From DASZGL01 sp035938875 (GTDB lineage: Bacteria > Chloroflexota > Dormibacteria > Aeolococcales > Aeolococcaceae): a stretch of 17,475 nucleotides of DNA. Position numbers and translations under genes: made by a program. Positions 6,847-13,758 of this stretch are shown here, one piece after another. Each line of letters opens with the position of its first letter. Position 1 is the first letter of the stretch. The stretch is taken from contig DASZGL010000061.1 in assembly GCA_035938875.1 (NCBI GenBank), positions 1 to 17,475 on the forward strand, written 5' to 3'. The notes under the pieces are model-generated. The model worked only from the letters and a program-made list of their open reading frames with translations, made no database searches and had not been told where the DNA came from.

Positions 6847-8454
6847 CTAGTAGTCCGGCATCGGAGGCGCCGACGCCCCCTTCTTCTCCGGGATGTCGGT
6901 GATCAGCGCCTCGGTGGTAAGCAGGAGCGCGGCTATCGACGCCGCGTTCTGAACCGCCGACCGCGTCACCTTGGTGGGGTCGATGATGCCGGCCTTGACC
7001 ATATCGGTGTACTCGCCGGTGGCTGCGTTGTAGCCCTGGCCCTTGGGCAGGGAGCGCACCCGCTCGACGACCACCGAACCCTCGGCGCCGGCGTTGATGG
7101 CGATCTGGCGCATCGGCTCCTCGAGCGCACGACGGAGGATGTTGGCGCCGGTGGCGACGTCACCCTCCAGCTTCAGCTTGTCCAGTGCGGGGATGGCGTT
7201 GACCAGCACGACTCCGCCGCCGGGCACGATGCCCTCCTCGACCGCGGCGCGGGTCGCCGACACCGCGTCCTCCATGCGGTGCTTCTTCTCCTTGAGCTCG
7301 GTCTCAGTTGCCGCGCCGACTTTGATGACGGCCACGCCGCCGGCCAGCTTGGCGAGACGCTCCTGGAGCTTTTCCTTGTCCCAGTCGGAGGTCGACTTCT
7401 CGATCTCCGCCTTGATCTGCTCGATGCGGCCCTTGATGGCGTCACCGCTGCCCGCGCCCTCGACGAGGGTGGTGTCGTCCTTGGTCACGGTCACGCGGCG
7501 GGCTTTGCCCAGGCTGCTGAGCTGCGCGGAGTCGAGCTTGAGGCCCACCTCCTCGCTGATCACCTGACCGCCACTGAGAATGGCGATGTCCTGGAGCATC
7601 GCCTTGCGGCGATCGCCGAATCCCGGCGCCTTGCAGGCCACGGCGTTGAAGGTGCCTCGCAGCTTGTTGACGATGAGCGTGGCGAGGGCCTCGCCCTCGA
7701 CATCCTCGGCGATCACCAGCAGCGGCTTGCCGCTCTGGACGACCTTCTCGAGGATGGGCAGAAGGTCGGCGATGGCCGAGATCTTCTTGTCGGTGATGAG
7801 GATGTACGGCTCCTCGAGGACGGCCTCCATGCGCTGGGCATTGGTGACCATGTAGGGGGAGATGTAGCCCTTGTCGAACTGCATTCCCTCGACCAGCTCG
7901 AGCTCGGTCTCCAGGCCCTTCGACTCCTCGACGGTGATGACGCCATCCTTGCCGACCTTCTCCATGGCGTCGGCGACGACCTCGCCGATGGCCGGATCGG
8001 CGGCGGAGATCGAAGCCACCTGGGCGATCTTCTCGCGCTCGCTGATACTGACCGACTGCTCCTTGATGGCCTCGACGATGACCTCGACGGCCTTCTCGAT
8101 GCCCTGCTTGAGCTGGATCGGGTTGGCCCCAGCGGCGACGTTCTGCAGGCCGGCGCTGATCAGAGCCTGGGCGAGCACGGTGGCGGTGGTGGTCCCATCG
8201 CCGGCGATGTCGTTGGTCTTGGAGGCGACCTCCTTGACCAGCTGGGCGCCCATGTTCTCGAAGGGCTCCTCGAGCTCGATCTCCTTGGCGATGGTCACGC
8301 CGTCGTTGGTGATCGTCGGGGAGCCGAACTTCTTGTCGAGCACCACGTTGCGGCCCTTGGGACCGATGGTGATCTTGACGGCGTCGGCGACACGGTCAAC
8401 ACCCCTCTTCAGGGCGGCACGGGCGTCGACATTGAAGACCAGCTGCTTGGCCAT
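6847..8454 (-). CDS. groEL: Chaperonin GroEL (Hsp60)
   Basis: A 535-residue 60-kDa chaperonin, forming the double-ring ATP-driven folding chamber. The nucleotide pocket motifs are present: GPKGRNV at about 31-37, DGVTIAKEIEL with the DGV aspartate at 51, and GDGTTTATVLAQAL with the key Asp86. The family signature AAVEEGIVPGGG is also present. The ATG at 8454 gives the canonical MAKQ start and follows a strong AGGAGGAG ribosome-binding site. The protein ends in KKGASAPPMPDY instead of a Gly-Gly-Met repeat tail. No groES lies next to it, which is common where groEL paralogs exist. Expression is probably heat-inducible through HrcA, because a CIRCE element lies about 60 bp upstream. Confidence 0.98.
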   Translation of the reverse strand: MAKQLVFNVDARAALKRGVDRVADAVKITIGPKGRNVVLDKKFGSPTITNDGVTIAKEIELEEPFENMGAQLVKEVASKTNDIAGDGTTTATVLAQALISAGLQNVAAGANPIQLKQGIEKAVEVIVEAIKEQSVSISEREKIAQVASISAADPAIGEVVADAMEKVGKDGVITVEESKGLETELELVEGMQFDKGYISPYMVTNAQRMEAVLEEPYILITDKKISAIADLLPILEKVVQSGKPLLVIAEDVEGEALATLIVNKLRGTFNAVACKAPGFGDRRKAMLQDIAILSGGQVISEEVGLKLDSAQLSSLGKARRVTVTKDDTTLVEGAGSGDAIKGRIEQIKAEIEKSTSDWDKEKLQERLAKLAGGVAVIKVGAATETELKEKKHRMEDAVSATRAAVEEGIVPGGGVVLVNAIPALDKLKLEGDVATGANILRRALEEPMRQIAINAGAEGSVVVERVRSLPKGQGYNAATGEYTDMVKAGIIDPTKVTRSAVQNAASIAALLLTTEALITDIPEKKGASAPPMPDY

Positions 8455-8464
8455 GCACTCCTCC

Positions 8465-8480
8465 TCCTGCCTTCCGGCAG
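8465..8480 (-). promoter_or_regulatory. Hairpin abutting the groEL ribosome-binding site
   Basis: In the groEL leader, CCTGCC and GGCAGG pair around a GGAA tetraloop (GNRA class). The 3' arm ends in AGG, which runs straight into the AGGAGGAG ribosome-binding site, so part of the purine tract is within the stem. It could affect mRNA stability or ribosome access. Confidence 0.5.
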
Positions 8481-8516
8481 GGACACTTCTGACAGCGAGA
8501 TGCGGTCCGGGACAGT

Positions 8517-8543
8517 TTAGCACTCTGATACGGCGAGTGCTAG
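8517..8543 (-). promoter_or_regulatory. CIRCE element (HrcA operator) upstream of groEL
   Basis: TTAGCACTC (8517-8525), nine bases, then GAGTGCTAG (8535-8543) match the CIRCE consensus TTAGCACTC-N9-GAGTGCTAA at all but the last base. This is the binding site of the heat-shock repressor HrcA. It lies 63 bp upstream of the groEL ATG, as expected. hrcA itself is not in the window. Confidence 0.93.
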
Positions 8544-8557
8544 CCCTCGGGTGGGGC

Positions 8558-8566
8558 GAGTGCTAA
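8558..8566. promoter_or_regulatory. Additional CIRCE half-site
   Basis: GAGTGCTAA is a perfect CIRCE half-site 14 bp beyond the full CIRCE element and in the same orientation as its right arm. On the groEL strand the order is TTAGCACTC-N14-CTAGCACTC-N9-GAGTGCTAA, so the outer perfect half could pair with the inner perfect half over a longer gap. Confidence 0.6.
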
Positions 8567-8602
8567 GCGCTCCGCCGAGAACGGCGGCCCTATCATCGGG
8601 AC

Positions 8603-9766
8603 ATGCCCCTGTCTGCGCGCAGCTCGACGATCCGCCGCCGATCGCTCGCCGCCGGGGCGGCGGCCGGGGCCGCCATGGTCTCGCTTCGCGCCCTCGCCCG
8701 TCCCCTGCCGGGCACCGAGCGCCGCCTCCTCGACTGGGACGCCGTCCGACGGGTGGCCCTGGCGAGGTGCGACGAGGATTCGTGGCGGCCCGCGGCCATC
8801 GACGCCGAGCGCCTGGGCCTTCGCTACGACGCCATGGCCGCCGAGCTGGCACCGCTGATGGCCGAGGTCTGCGGCGCGCCGGTCAGCGGGTTTCCCCACT
8901 TCACCGTCGTCGATCGACGGGGGTTCATCGAACGCAACCTGGTGATCGTCCAGCGCCTCTTCGAGCCCATCGAGCGGCTGCGCGCGACCATCCCCGAGTC
9001 GCGGGCGACGGCCCTGGGCCGCAACCTGCTGAGCCGCTACGTCGGTGAGCTCTTCGGGTTCCTCTCCAAGCGCGTCCTCGGCCAGTATGACCCGGTGCTG
9101 ATGCTCGCCCCAACTGCTCAGACCGCCGACAACTCGCCGCCGACCGCGCTGTACCTCGTCGAACCGAACGTCGTCGCCTTCCAGCGCCGGCACGCCATCC
9201 CCGAGGAGAACCTGCGCCGCTGGCTGGTGCTCCACGAGCTCACCCACGCCTGGCAGTTCGAGTCCCATCCCTGGCTGGGTGAGCACCTCACCTCGCTGAT
9301 GAGCGAGCTGCTACTCAGCCAGCTGGTCGCCCAGGCGGAGCAGGCCGGCGCCGGCGATGGCCAGCCGCGGACATCGACTCGCGTGCTGCTGCGCGCGCTG
9401 CCCGGCACGCTGCGCGCCCAGCTGCGCGCCATCGGCGGCGTCCAGGCGACGATGAGCGTCTGCGAGGGCTACAGCAACTTCGTCATGCACCGGGTGGGGA
9501 GCCGTCACCTGGCCGACTTCGAGCGGCTGGAGAGCGCCTTCCACGCCAGGAGCACGCAGCGTCCCCTGCTGGAACGCCTGGTTCTGGCCATCACCGGCCT
9601 CAACATGAAGATGCGTCAGTACGAGCTCGGGGAGCACTTCGCCGAGACGGTCAGCGCGCGCGGCGGCCTGCCGCTGCTCAACCGCGTGTGGGAAGCACCG
9701 GCGCTGATGCCGACGATGGCCGAGCTACAGGCGCCGGAGCGCTGGATTCAGCGCGTCGGCGGCTGA
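8603..9766 (+). CDS. Zinc-dependent metalloprotease, DUF2342 (F420-biosynthesis-associated) family
   Basis: A 387-residue putative metalloprotease. The zinc motif HELTH is at 211-215 in the family context VEPNVVAFQRRHAIP ... LHELTHAWQF ... HPWLGEHL, which is characteristic of the DUF2342 / F420-biosynthesis-associated hydrolase family of Actinomycetota and Chloroflexota. The C-terminal YELGEHFAETVSARGG is also typical. The N-terminus has RRRSLAAGAAAGAAMVSL, a short basic-plus-hydrophobic stretch that could be a Tat-like signal or simply a helix. The ATG at 8603 is the natural start, but no strong ribosome-binding site precedes it. A TATCAT box at 8591-8596 would give a nearly leaderless mRNA. 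The substrate and the meaning of the F420 association are unknown. The gene diverges from groEL and shares its upstream region with the CIRCE sites. Confidence 0.88.
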   Translation: MPLSARSSTIRRRSLAAGAAAGAAMVSLRALARPLPGTERRLLDWDAVRRVALARCDEDSWRPAAIDAERLGLRYDAMAAELAPLMAEVCGAPVSGFPHFTVVDRRGFIERNLVIVQRLFEPIERLRATIPESRATALGRNLLSRYVGELFGFLSKRVLGQYDPVLMLAPTAQTADNSPPTALYLVEPNVVAFQRRHAIPEENLRRWLVLHELTHAWQFESHPWLGEHLTSLMSELLLSQLVAQAEQAGAGDGQPRTSTRVLLRALPGTLRAQLRAIGGVQATMSVCEGYSNFVMHRVGSRHLADFERLESAFHARSTQRPLLERLVLAITGLNMKMRQYELGEHFAETVSARGGLPLLNRVWEAPALMPTMAELQAPERWIQRVGG

Positions 9767-9783
9767 GCCGGAACGGTCGGGCG

Positions 9784-10959
9784 CTAGGCTGCGGCGAGAC
9801 GCGGGTCGGGGAAGACGCGCATCAGACCGGGTGGCAGCGAGGCGCGCACGGCGACCATGCTGTCCAGCGCCCTGGGCCTGATCTTGGTCGGCAGCAGGCG
9901 CTGTTCGCGATGACTGTTCTCACCACGCTCGACGAGAGTGAAGACATCCTGCGTGGTGACCACCTCGCCCTCGCGACCGACGATTTCGCTGATCTGGGCG
10001 ATGCGGCGTTGGCCGACATCGGTGCGCTCCAGGTGGATCAGCACATGCAGCGCGGTGCCGATCTGATCGCGCACGGCACGCTGGGGTAGCTCGAGTCCCG
10101 ACATCAGCACCAGCGTCTCCAGACGCTGCAACGCGTCGCGCGGGCTGTTGGCGTGGACGGTCGACATCGAGCCCTCGTGCCCGGTGTTCATCGCCTGGAG
10201 CATGTCGAGCGCCTCGCCACCGCGCACCTCGCCGACGACGATTCGATCAGGGCGCATGCGCAGTGAGTTGCGCACCAGGTCGCGAGCTGCGGCTCCGTGC
10301 CGGCCCATCATGTCGGGTGGCCGCGTCTCCAACCTGATCCAATGAGGCTGGCGGAGCTGCAGCTCGGCGGAGTCCTCGATGGTGATGATGCGCTCGGTGA
10401 CCGGGATCCAGCCGCTGAGGACGTTCAGCAGCGTCGTCTTGCCGGCGCCGGTGCGTCCGCTGACGAGGATGTTCCTCTTGGCGACGACGCAGGCGTGGAG
10501 GAAGTCCAGCGCACCCGGAGTCGAGCTGCCGGCGCGGACCAGGTCCTCGGCGGTCAGCGCGTCCTTGGCGAACCGACGGACGGTGACCACGGGTCCGGAT
10601 AGGCTCAGCGGGGGCAGGATCACGTTGACTCGCGAGCCGTCGGGCAGGCGGGCGTCGAGCATCGCCTCGGTGCTGGAGATGCGGCGTCCGACGAAGGCCG
10701 CGATCTGGTCAATCATCGCCAGAAGTGCGGCCTCGTTGGGGAATGTGATCGGGGTCAGCTCGAGCTGGCCCCCACGCTCGATCCATACCTCTTCGTGGCC
10801 GTTGACCATGATCTCGGTCAACGACGCGTCGTCCATCAGTGGGACAAGTGGGCCGTAGTCGATGGCGCTCAAGGGTGATCCCAGCCTCCGTGTGGTCCGC
10901 GGCGGAGCTCCCCTGTCGGGCGCGCCGTGCTTTCCCCAGCCTGTCGGGGGCCCAACCAT
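9784..10959 (-). CDS. CpaF/TadA-type secretion ATPase
   Basis: A 391-residue type II/IV secretion-family ATPase of the CpaF/TadA branch, which powers Tad pilus assembly or related secretion from the cytoplasmic face. The order of motifs is complete: Walker A GRTGAGKTT (168-176), Asp box ITIEDSAEL (~192-200), Walker B RIVVGEVRGGEAL (~239-251), and His box TGHEGSMSTVHAN (259-271). The arginine-rich LDARLPDGSRVN and VVTVRRF in the N-terminal domain are also typical. The ATG at 10959 has a GGTGA-type site at suitable distance, but the first ~30 residues are poorly conserved-looking, and a TTG at 10873 (LSAIDYG) is an alternative. No other Tad/Flp genes are nearby, so it is an orphan in this window. 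Confidence 0.92.
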   Translation of the reverse strand: MVGPPTGWGKHGAPDRGAPPRTTRRLGSPLSAIDYGPLVPLMDDASLTEIMVNGHEEVWIERGGQLELTPITFPNEAALLAMIDQIAAFVGRRISSTEAMLDARLPDGSRVNVILPPLSLSGPVVTVRRFAKDALTAEDLVRAGSSTPGALDFLHACVVAKRNILVSGRTGAGKTTLLNVLSGWIPVTERIITIEDSAELQLRQPHWIRLETRPPDMMGRHGAAARDLVRNSLRMRPDRIVVGEVRGGEALDMLQAMNTGHEGSMSTVHANSPRDALQRLETLVLMSGLELPQRAVRDQIGTALHVLIHLERTDVGQRRIAQISEIVGREGEVVTTQDVFTLVERGENSHREQRLLPTKIRPRALDSMVAVRASLPPGLMRVFPDPRLAAA

Positions 10960-11031
10960 CGCAACAAATCACCGATTGCGACAGATGTTTTCCAAACTGA
11001 GACAGGACTGCGCCGCATCGGCGGCGGCTGT

Positions 11032-12315
11032 TCAGACGGGGAGGCCGAGGATGCGCCGCGCCAGGATGTTGCGCTGCACCTCGGTGGTGCCGCCGCCGAT
11101 GGTCAGCGCCCGGGCGAAGAGGAAGGCTCGCTGCCAGGCGCCGCCGTCGACCGCGCGTCCCGATTCGGCGCTGAGCATCGCCTCACAACCGAGCAGGCGC
11201 CAGACGGCGTCGTGGACCTGCTGACCCCAGACGTCTGACGCCAGCTTGCGCACCGACATCATGACGAGGGGGGACTCCCCCCTGACCTCAGGTCGGGCAG
11301 AGCCCGCCCTGTCCACCCCCCTGACCAGGGGGGACTCCCCCCTGACCTCAGGTCGGGCAGAGCCTGGCGACGGGTCGGTGCGCGCCACCGCGGAGAGGAG
11401 GCGAAGACCGGTTAGGCGGAGCGCCTGACCCTCGATGTGCAGGCGGGCGATCTCGTCGCGCAGCGTGGCCCCCATCTGCCCGTGCGGCAGCCGCCCGGCG
11501 TCGCGCCGCCGCCGCCAGAGATCGAGGACGTCGGCGAACGTCGGCCCCGAGCCCCAGAGCGTCCCCTCCCCGGCGGTCAGCCCGACGCGCTCGGCGAGGA
11601 GGGTGGTGATCGCCACCGTCCAACCCTCGCCCTCGCCGGCGAGGCGATCGCCCTCGGGCACGACGACGCCGTCGAAAAAAACCTCGTTGAAGTCCTGCTC
11701 GCCGGTGATCTGACGGATGGGACGAACCGTCACCCCGGGCGCGTGCATGTCGAGGACGAAGCAGCTGATCCCCTCGTGCTTGGCCGCCGACGGGTCGGTG
11801 CGAGCCAGGAGGAGCCCGCGGCCCGCCACCTGGGCGATCGACGACCACACCTTCTGCCCGTCGATGCGATAGCCGCCGTCGATCCGGCCGGCCCGTGTCG
11901 TCAGCGACGCCAGGTCGCTGCCGGCGTTGGGCTCGCTGAAGAGCTGGCACCAGATCTCGTCGGCGGCGGGGATCTTGGGCAGGTAGCGCAGCTGCTGCTC
12001 CTCGGTGCCGTGACGGAGCAGCGCGGCGCCACCCCACCCGGTGCCGATGGTGTTGATGGCGCGTGGCGGATGGACGCGGCCGAGCTCCTGCTCGTAGATC
12101 ATCAGCTCGACCGGCCCGGCATCGCGGCCGCCCCAGCGTTTCGGCCAGCCGGGAACCGCCCAGCCGCCGGCGGCGAGAAGGCGCTGCCAGCGCACCGATT
12201 CGCGAAACCGTGCAGCCTCGTCGGTGAGCGGCGCGCGCTCCGCAGGCATGCCCGCGAGGAATTCGCGAAGCTCGTCGCGAAAGGCGATCTCGGCGTCGGT
12301 CAGCTGTAGGTCCAT
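11032..12315 (-). CDS. Acyl-CoA dehydrogenase with in-frame repeat insertion
   Basis: A 427-residue FAD enzyme that oxidises an acyl-CoA to the 2-enoyl-CoA. N-terminal helical domain LTDAEIAFRDELREFL; FAD/substrate region WCQLFSEPNAGSDLASL and WSSIAQVAGRGLLLARTD; C-terminal FAD-binding GGGTTEVQRNILARRILGLP. The ATG at 12315 gives the normal family N-terminus. Residues 318-331 and 338-351 are two identical copies of GSARPEVRGESPLV separated by RGVDRA. They interrupt the short linker between AVARTDPSPG and the SVRKLASD helix of the C-terminal domain, and correspond to the DNA repeat at 11262-11365. The frame is intact, so the enzyme may still be active with a surface loop. Divergent from the AtuA genes, which suggests branched or isoprenoid acyl-CoA substrates (inference). 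Confidence 0.93.
   Translation of the reverse strand: MDLQLTDAEIAFRDELREFLAGMPAERAPLTDEAARFRESVRWQRLLAAGGWAVPGWPKRWGGRDAGPVELMIYEQELGRVHPPRAINTIGTGWGGAALLRHGTEEQQLRYLPKIPAADEIWCQLFSEPNAGSDLASLTTRAGRIDGGYRIDGQKVWSSIAQVAGRGLLLARTDPSAAKHEGISCFVLDMHAPGVTVRPIRQITGEQDFNEVFFDGVVVPEGDRLAGEGEGWTVAITTLLAERVGLTAGEGTLWGSGPTFADVLDLWRRRRDAGRLPHGQMGATLRDEIARLHIEGQALRLTGLRLLSAVARTDPSPGSARPEVRGESPLVRGVDRAGSARPEVRGESPLVMMSVRKLASDVWGQQVHDAVWRLLGCEAMLSAESGRAVDGGAWQRAFLFARALTIGGGTTEVQRNILARRILGLPV
11262..11365. repeat. Palindromic tandem repeat element inserted in a coding sequence
   Basis: Two copies of a 43-bp unit (11262-11304 and 11322-11364, one mismatch, with 38 bp identical from 11267/11327) lie at a 60-bp period. 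Each copy is three abutting inverted repeats with 3-nt loops: AGGGGGG-act-CCCCCCT (11267-11283), GACC-tca-GGTC (11284-11294) and GGGC-aga-GCCC (11295-11305). The second copy spans 11327-11365 and ends in GCCT, one mismatch in the last stem. A partial copy (CCCCCCTGACC at 11316-11326) links them. The 60-bp period is 20 codons, so the reading frame is kept. Confidence 0.9.
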
Positions 12316-12344
12316 CGGCCCCGATTCCCGGTTGGTGGGCGAGT

Positions 12345-12373
12345 TTGACAGGTGCGCCGGAGCCTGCGATCCT
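12345..12373 (+). promoter_or_regulatory. Candidate promoter for the AtuA genes
   Basis: A consensus -35 TTGACA (12345-12350), a 17-bp spacer and a weak -10 GATCCT (12368-12373). Transcription would begin near 12380, just before the GTG at 12382, implying a leaderless mRNA and favouring that start over the GTG at 12352. Confidence 0.4.
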
Positions 12374-12381
12374 CGCCGGCC

Positions 12382-13758
12382 GTGCCCAACGCAGCCAGCA
12401 TTCGCATCGGAGCCGGCCAGGGTTTCTACGGGGACACCGTCGACGGCGCAATCGACGTTGCTCGTAACGGTGACGTCGCCTACATCTGCTTCGACGCGCT
12501 TGCGGAGCTCACCATGGCGATCCTGCAGCGCGACCGCATGCGGGATTCGGGGCGAGGCTTCGCCCGCGACCTCCCGGCTTTCATGGAGTCGCTGCTGGCG
12601 CTCTCGCGCGAGCGTGGCATCAAGCTGATCACCAACGCCGGCGGCATCAATCCCACGGCGGCAGCAGCGGCGGTGCGCGACGTTGCCCGTCGCCTGGGCA
12701 TGAATGATCTGCGCGTTGGCATGGTCGTGGGCGACGACATCACCACGCGCATCGACGAGCTCCGTGCCGCCGGCGTGCCACTGCGCCACCTCGACACCGG
12801 TGCCGAGCTCGACGACGTGCGCGCTCGGGTGGTCTTTGGCGTCGCCTACCTCGGTGCGCGACCCGTCGTCGAGGCGTTGCAGCGCGGCGCCGATGTCGTC
12901 GTCACGGGGCGCGTCGCCGACGCCTCGCTGTTCGTTGCCCCCATGGTCCACGAGCTGGGCTGGGGATGGGACGACTGGGACCACCTCGCCGCGGGGGTCG
13001 TCCTCGGTCACCTGATGGAATGCAGCGGCCAGGCCACCGGGGGCAACTACAGCGGCGACTGGTGGAACGTCCCCGACCTCGACCGCATCGGTTATCCGGT
13101 CTGTGAGATGTCCGCCGACGGTGTCGCGTTGCTGACGAAACCAGCAGGAACCGGTGGGCGCGTGAGCGTCGACACGGTCAAGCAGCAATTGCTCTACGAG
13201 GTGCTCGATCCGCGCGCCTACATCAATCCCGACGTCGTCGCCGACTTCACCACCGTGCGGCTCGAGCAGCATGACAACGAGACCGTGCGCATCAGCGGAG
13301 TCCGCGGACGGGCGCGCACCGACGACCTCAAGGCGATCCTCGGTCACGTGGACGGTTACGCGGGGACGATCATGATCGGCTACTCCTGGCCCGATGCCCT
13401 GGCCAAGGCTCGCCGCGCGGCCGAGCTCATCGGCCGCGTCGCCGACCGCGCCGGACTGCACCCCAGAGAGCAGGTGGTGGAGTACATCGGCCACGACAGT
13501 GCCCACGGCGACGCGGCGCCCGACCCAGGTGACATGAACGAGGTGCTGCTGCGCATCTGCGCTCGATTCGACACCGAGCAGGAGGCGCGGCGCTTTCCCC
13601 GACTGGCCACGCCTCTGGCGCTCAACGGTCCACCGTTCATCGCCGGCGGGGTGACGCCACCGGAGGCGCGCATGCTGCTGACGACGTGGCCGGCACTGGT
13701 GCCGCGGTCACTGATCGAGCCGGGCGTCGAGGTCGACGTCGAGGTGGCAGGCGCATGA
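12382..13758 (+). CDS. AtuA-family (DUF1446) acyclic terpene utilization protein
   Basis: A 458-residue AtuA/DUF1446 protein. The family opening RIGAGQGFYGDTVDGA and the blocks ITNAGGINPTAAAAAV, ADVVVTGRVADASLFVAP, MECSGQATGGNYSGDW and TKPAGTGGRVSVDTVKQQLLYEVLDP are clear. In Pseudomonas AtuA belongs to the acyclic terpene (citronellol/geraniol) utilization cluster, but its biochemical role is not established. The GTG at 12382 is chosen because the conserved region begins a few residues after it and a candidate promoter overlaps the upstream GTG at 12352. The small AtuA-like domain that is fused in the Pseudomonas protein is here a separate gene overlapping by 4 bp. The divergent acyl-CoA dehydrogenase supports a branched/isoprenoid acid pathway, though the carboxylase and hydratase genes of the Atu route are not in the window. 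Confidence 0.9.
   Translation: MPNAASIRIGAGQGFYGDTVDGAIDVARNGDVAYICFDALAELTMAILQRDRMRDSGRGFARDLPAFMESLLALSRERGIKLITNAGGINPTAAAAAVRDVARRLGMNDLRVGMVVGDDITTRIDELRAAGVPLRHLDTGAELDDVRARVVFGVAYLGARPVVEALQRGADVVVTGRVADASLFVAPMVHELGWGWDDWDHLAAGVVLGHLMECSGQATGGNYSGDWWNVPDLDRIGYPVCEMSADGVALLTKPAGTGGRVSVDTVKQQLLYEVLDPRAYINPDVVADFTTVRLEQHDNETVRISGVRGRARTDDLKAILGHVDGYAGTIMIGYSWPDALAKARRAAELIGRVADRAGLHPREQVVEYIGHDSAHGDAAPDPGDMNEVLLRICARFDTEQEARRFPRLATPLALNGPPFIAGGVTPPEARMLLTTWPALVPRSLIEPGVEVDVEVAGA

Noticed and set aside
7279..8520. Long open frame (413 codons) antisense to groEL
   Set aside because: It is the complement of a highly conserved chaperonin gene; its Leu/Asp/Gly-rich product is the usual mirror of GC-rich codon usage and matches no family.
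8572..8587. CCGCCG-agaa-CGGCGG hairpin before the metalloprotease start
   Set aside because: It is a short 6-bp GC stem without a T-tract; such stems are expected by chance at this base composition, so it is not called as a terminator.
11262..11365. CRISPR array
   Set aside because: There are only two full copies with a ~20-bp gap that is itself repeat-derived, they lie in frame in a conserved gene, and no cas genes are present.
11246..11428. Plus-strand open frame containing the repeat (TRGDSPLTSGRAEP)
   Set aside because: It lies wholly antisense to the dehydrogenase, whose flanking domains are conserved; the open frame follows from the repeat composition.
12316..13506. N-terminal extension of the acyl-CoA dehydrogenase frame
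   Set aside because: It is antisense to the conserved AtuA gene; the ATG at 12315 gives the family N-terminus.
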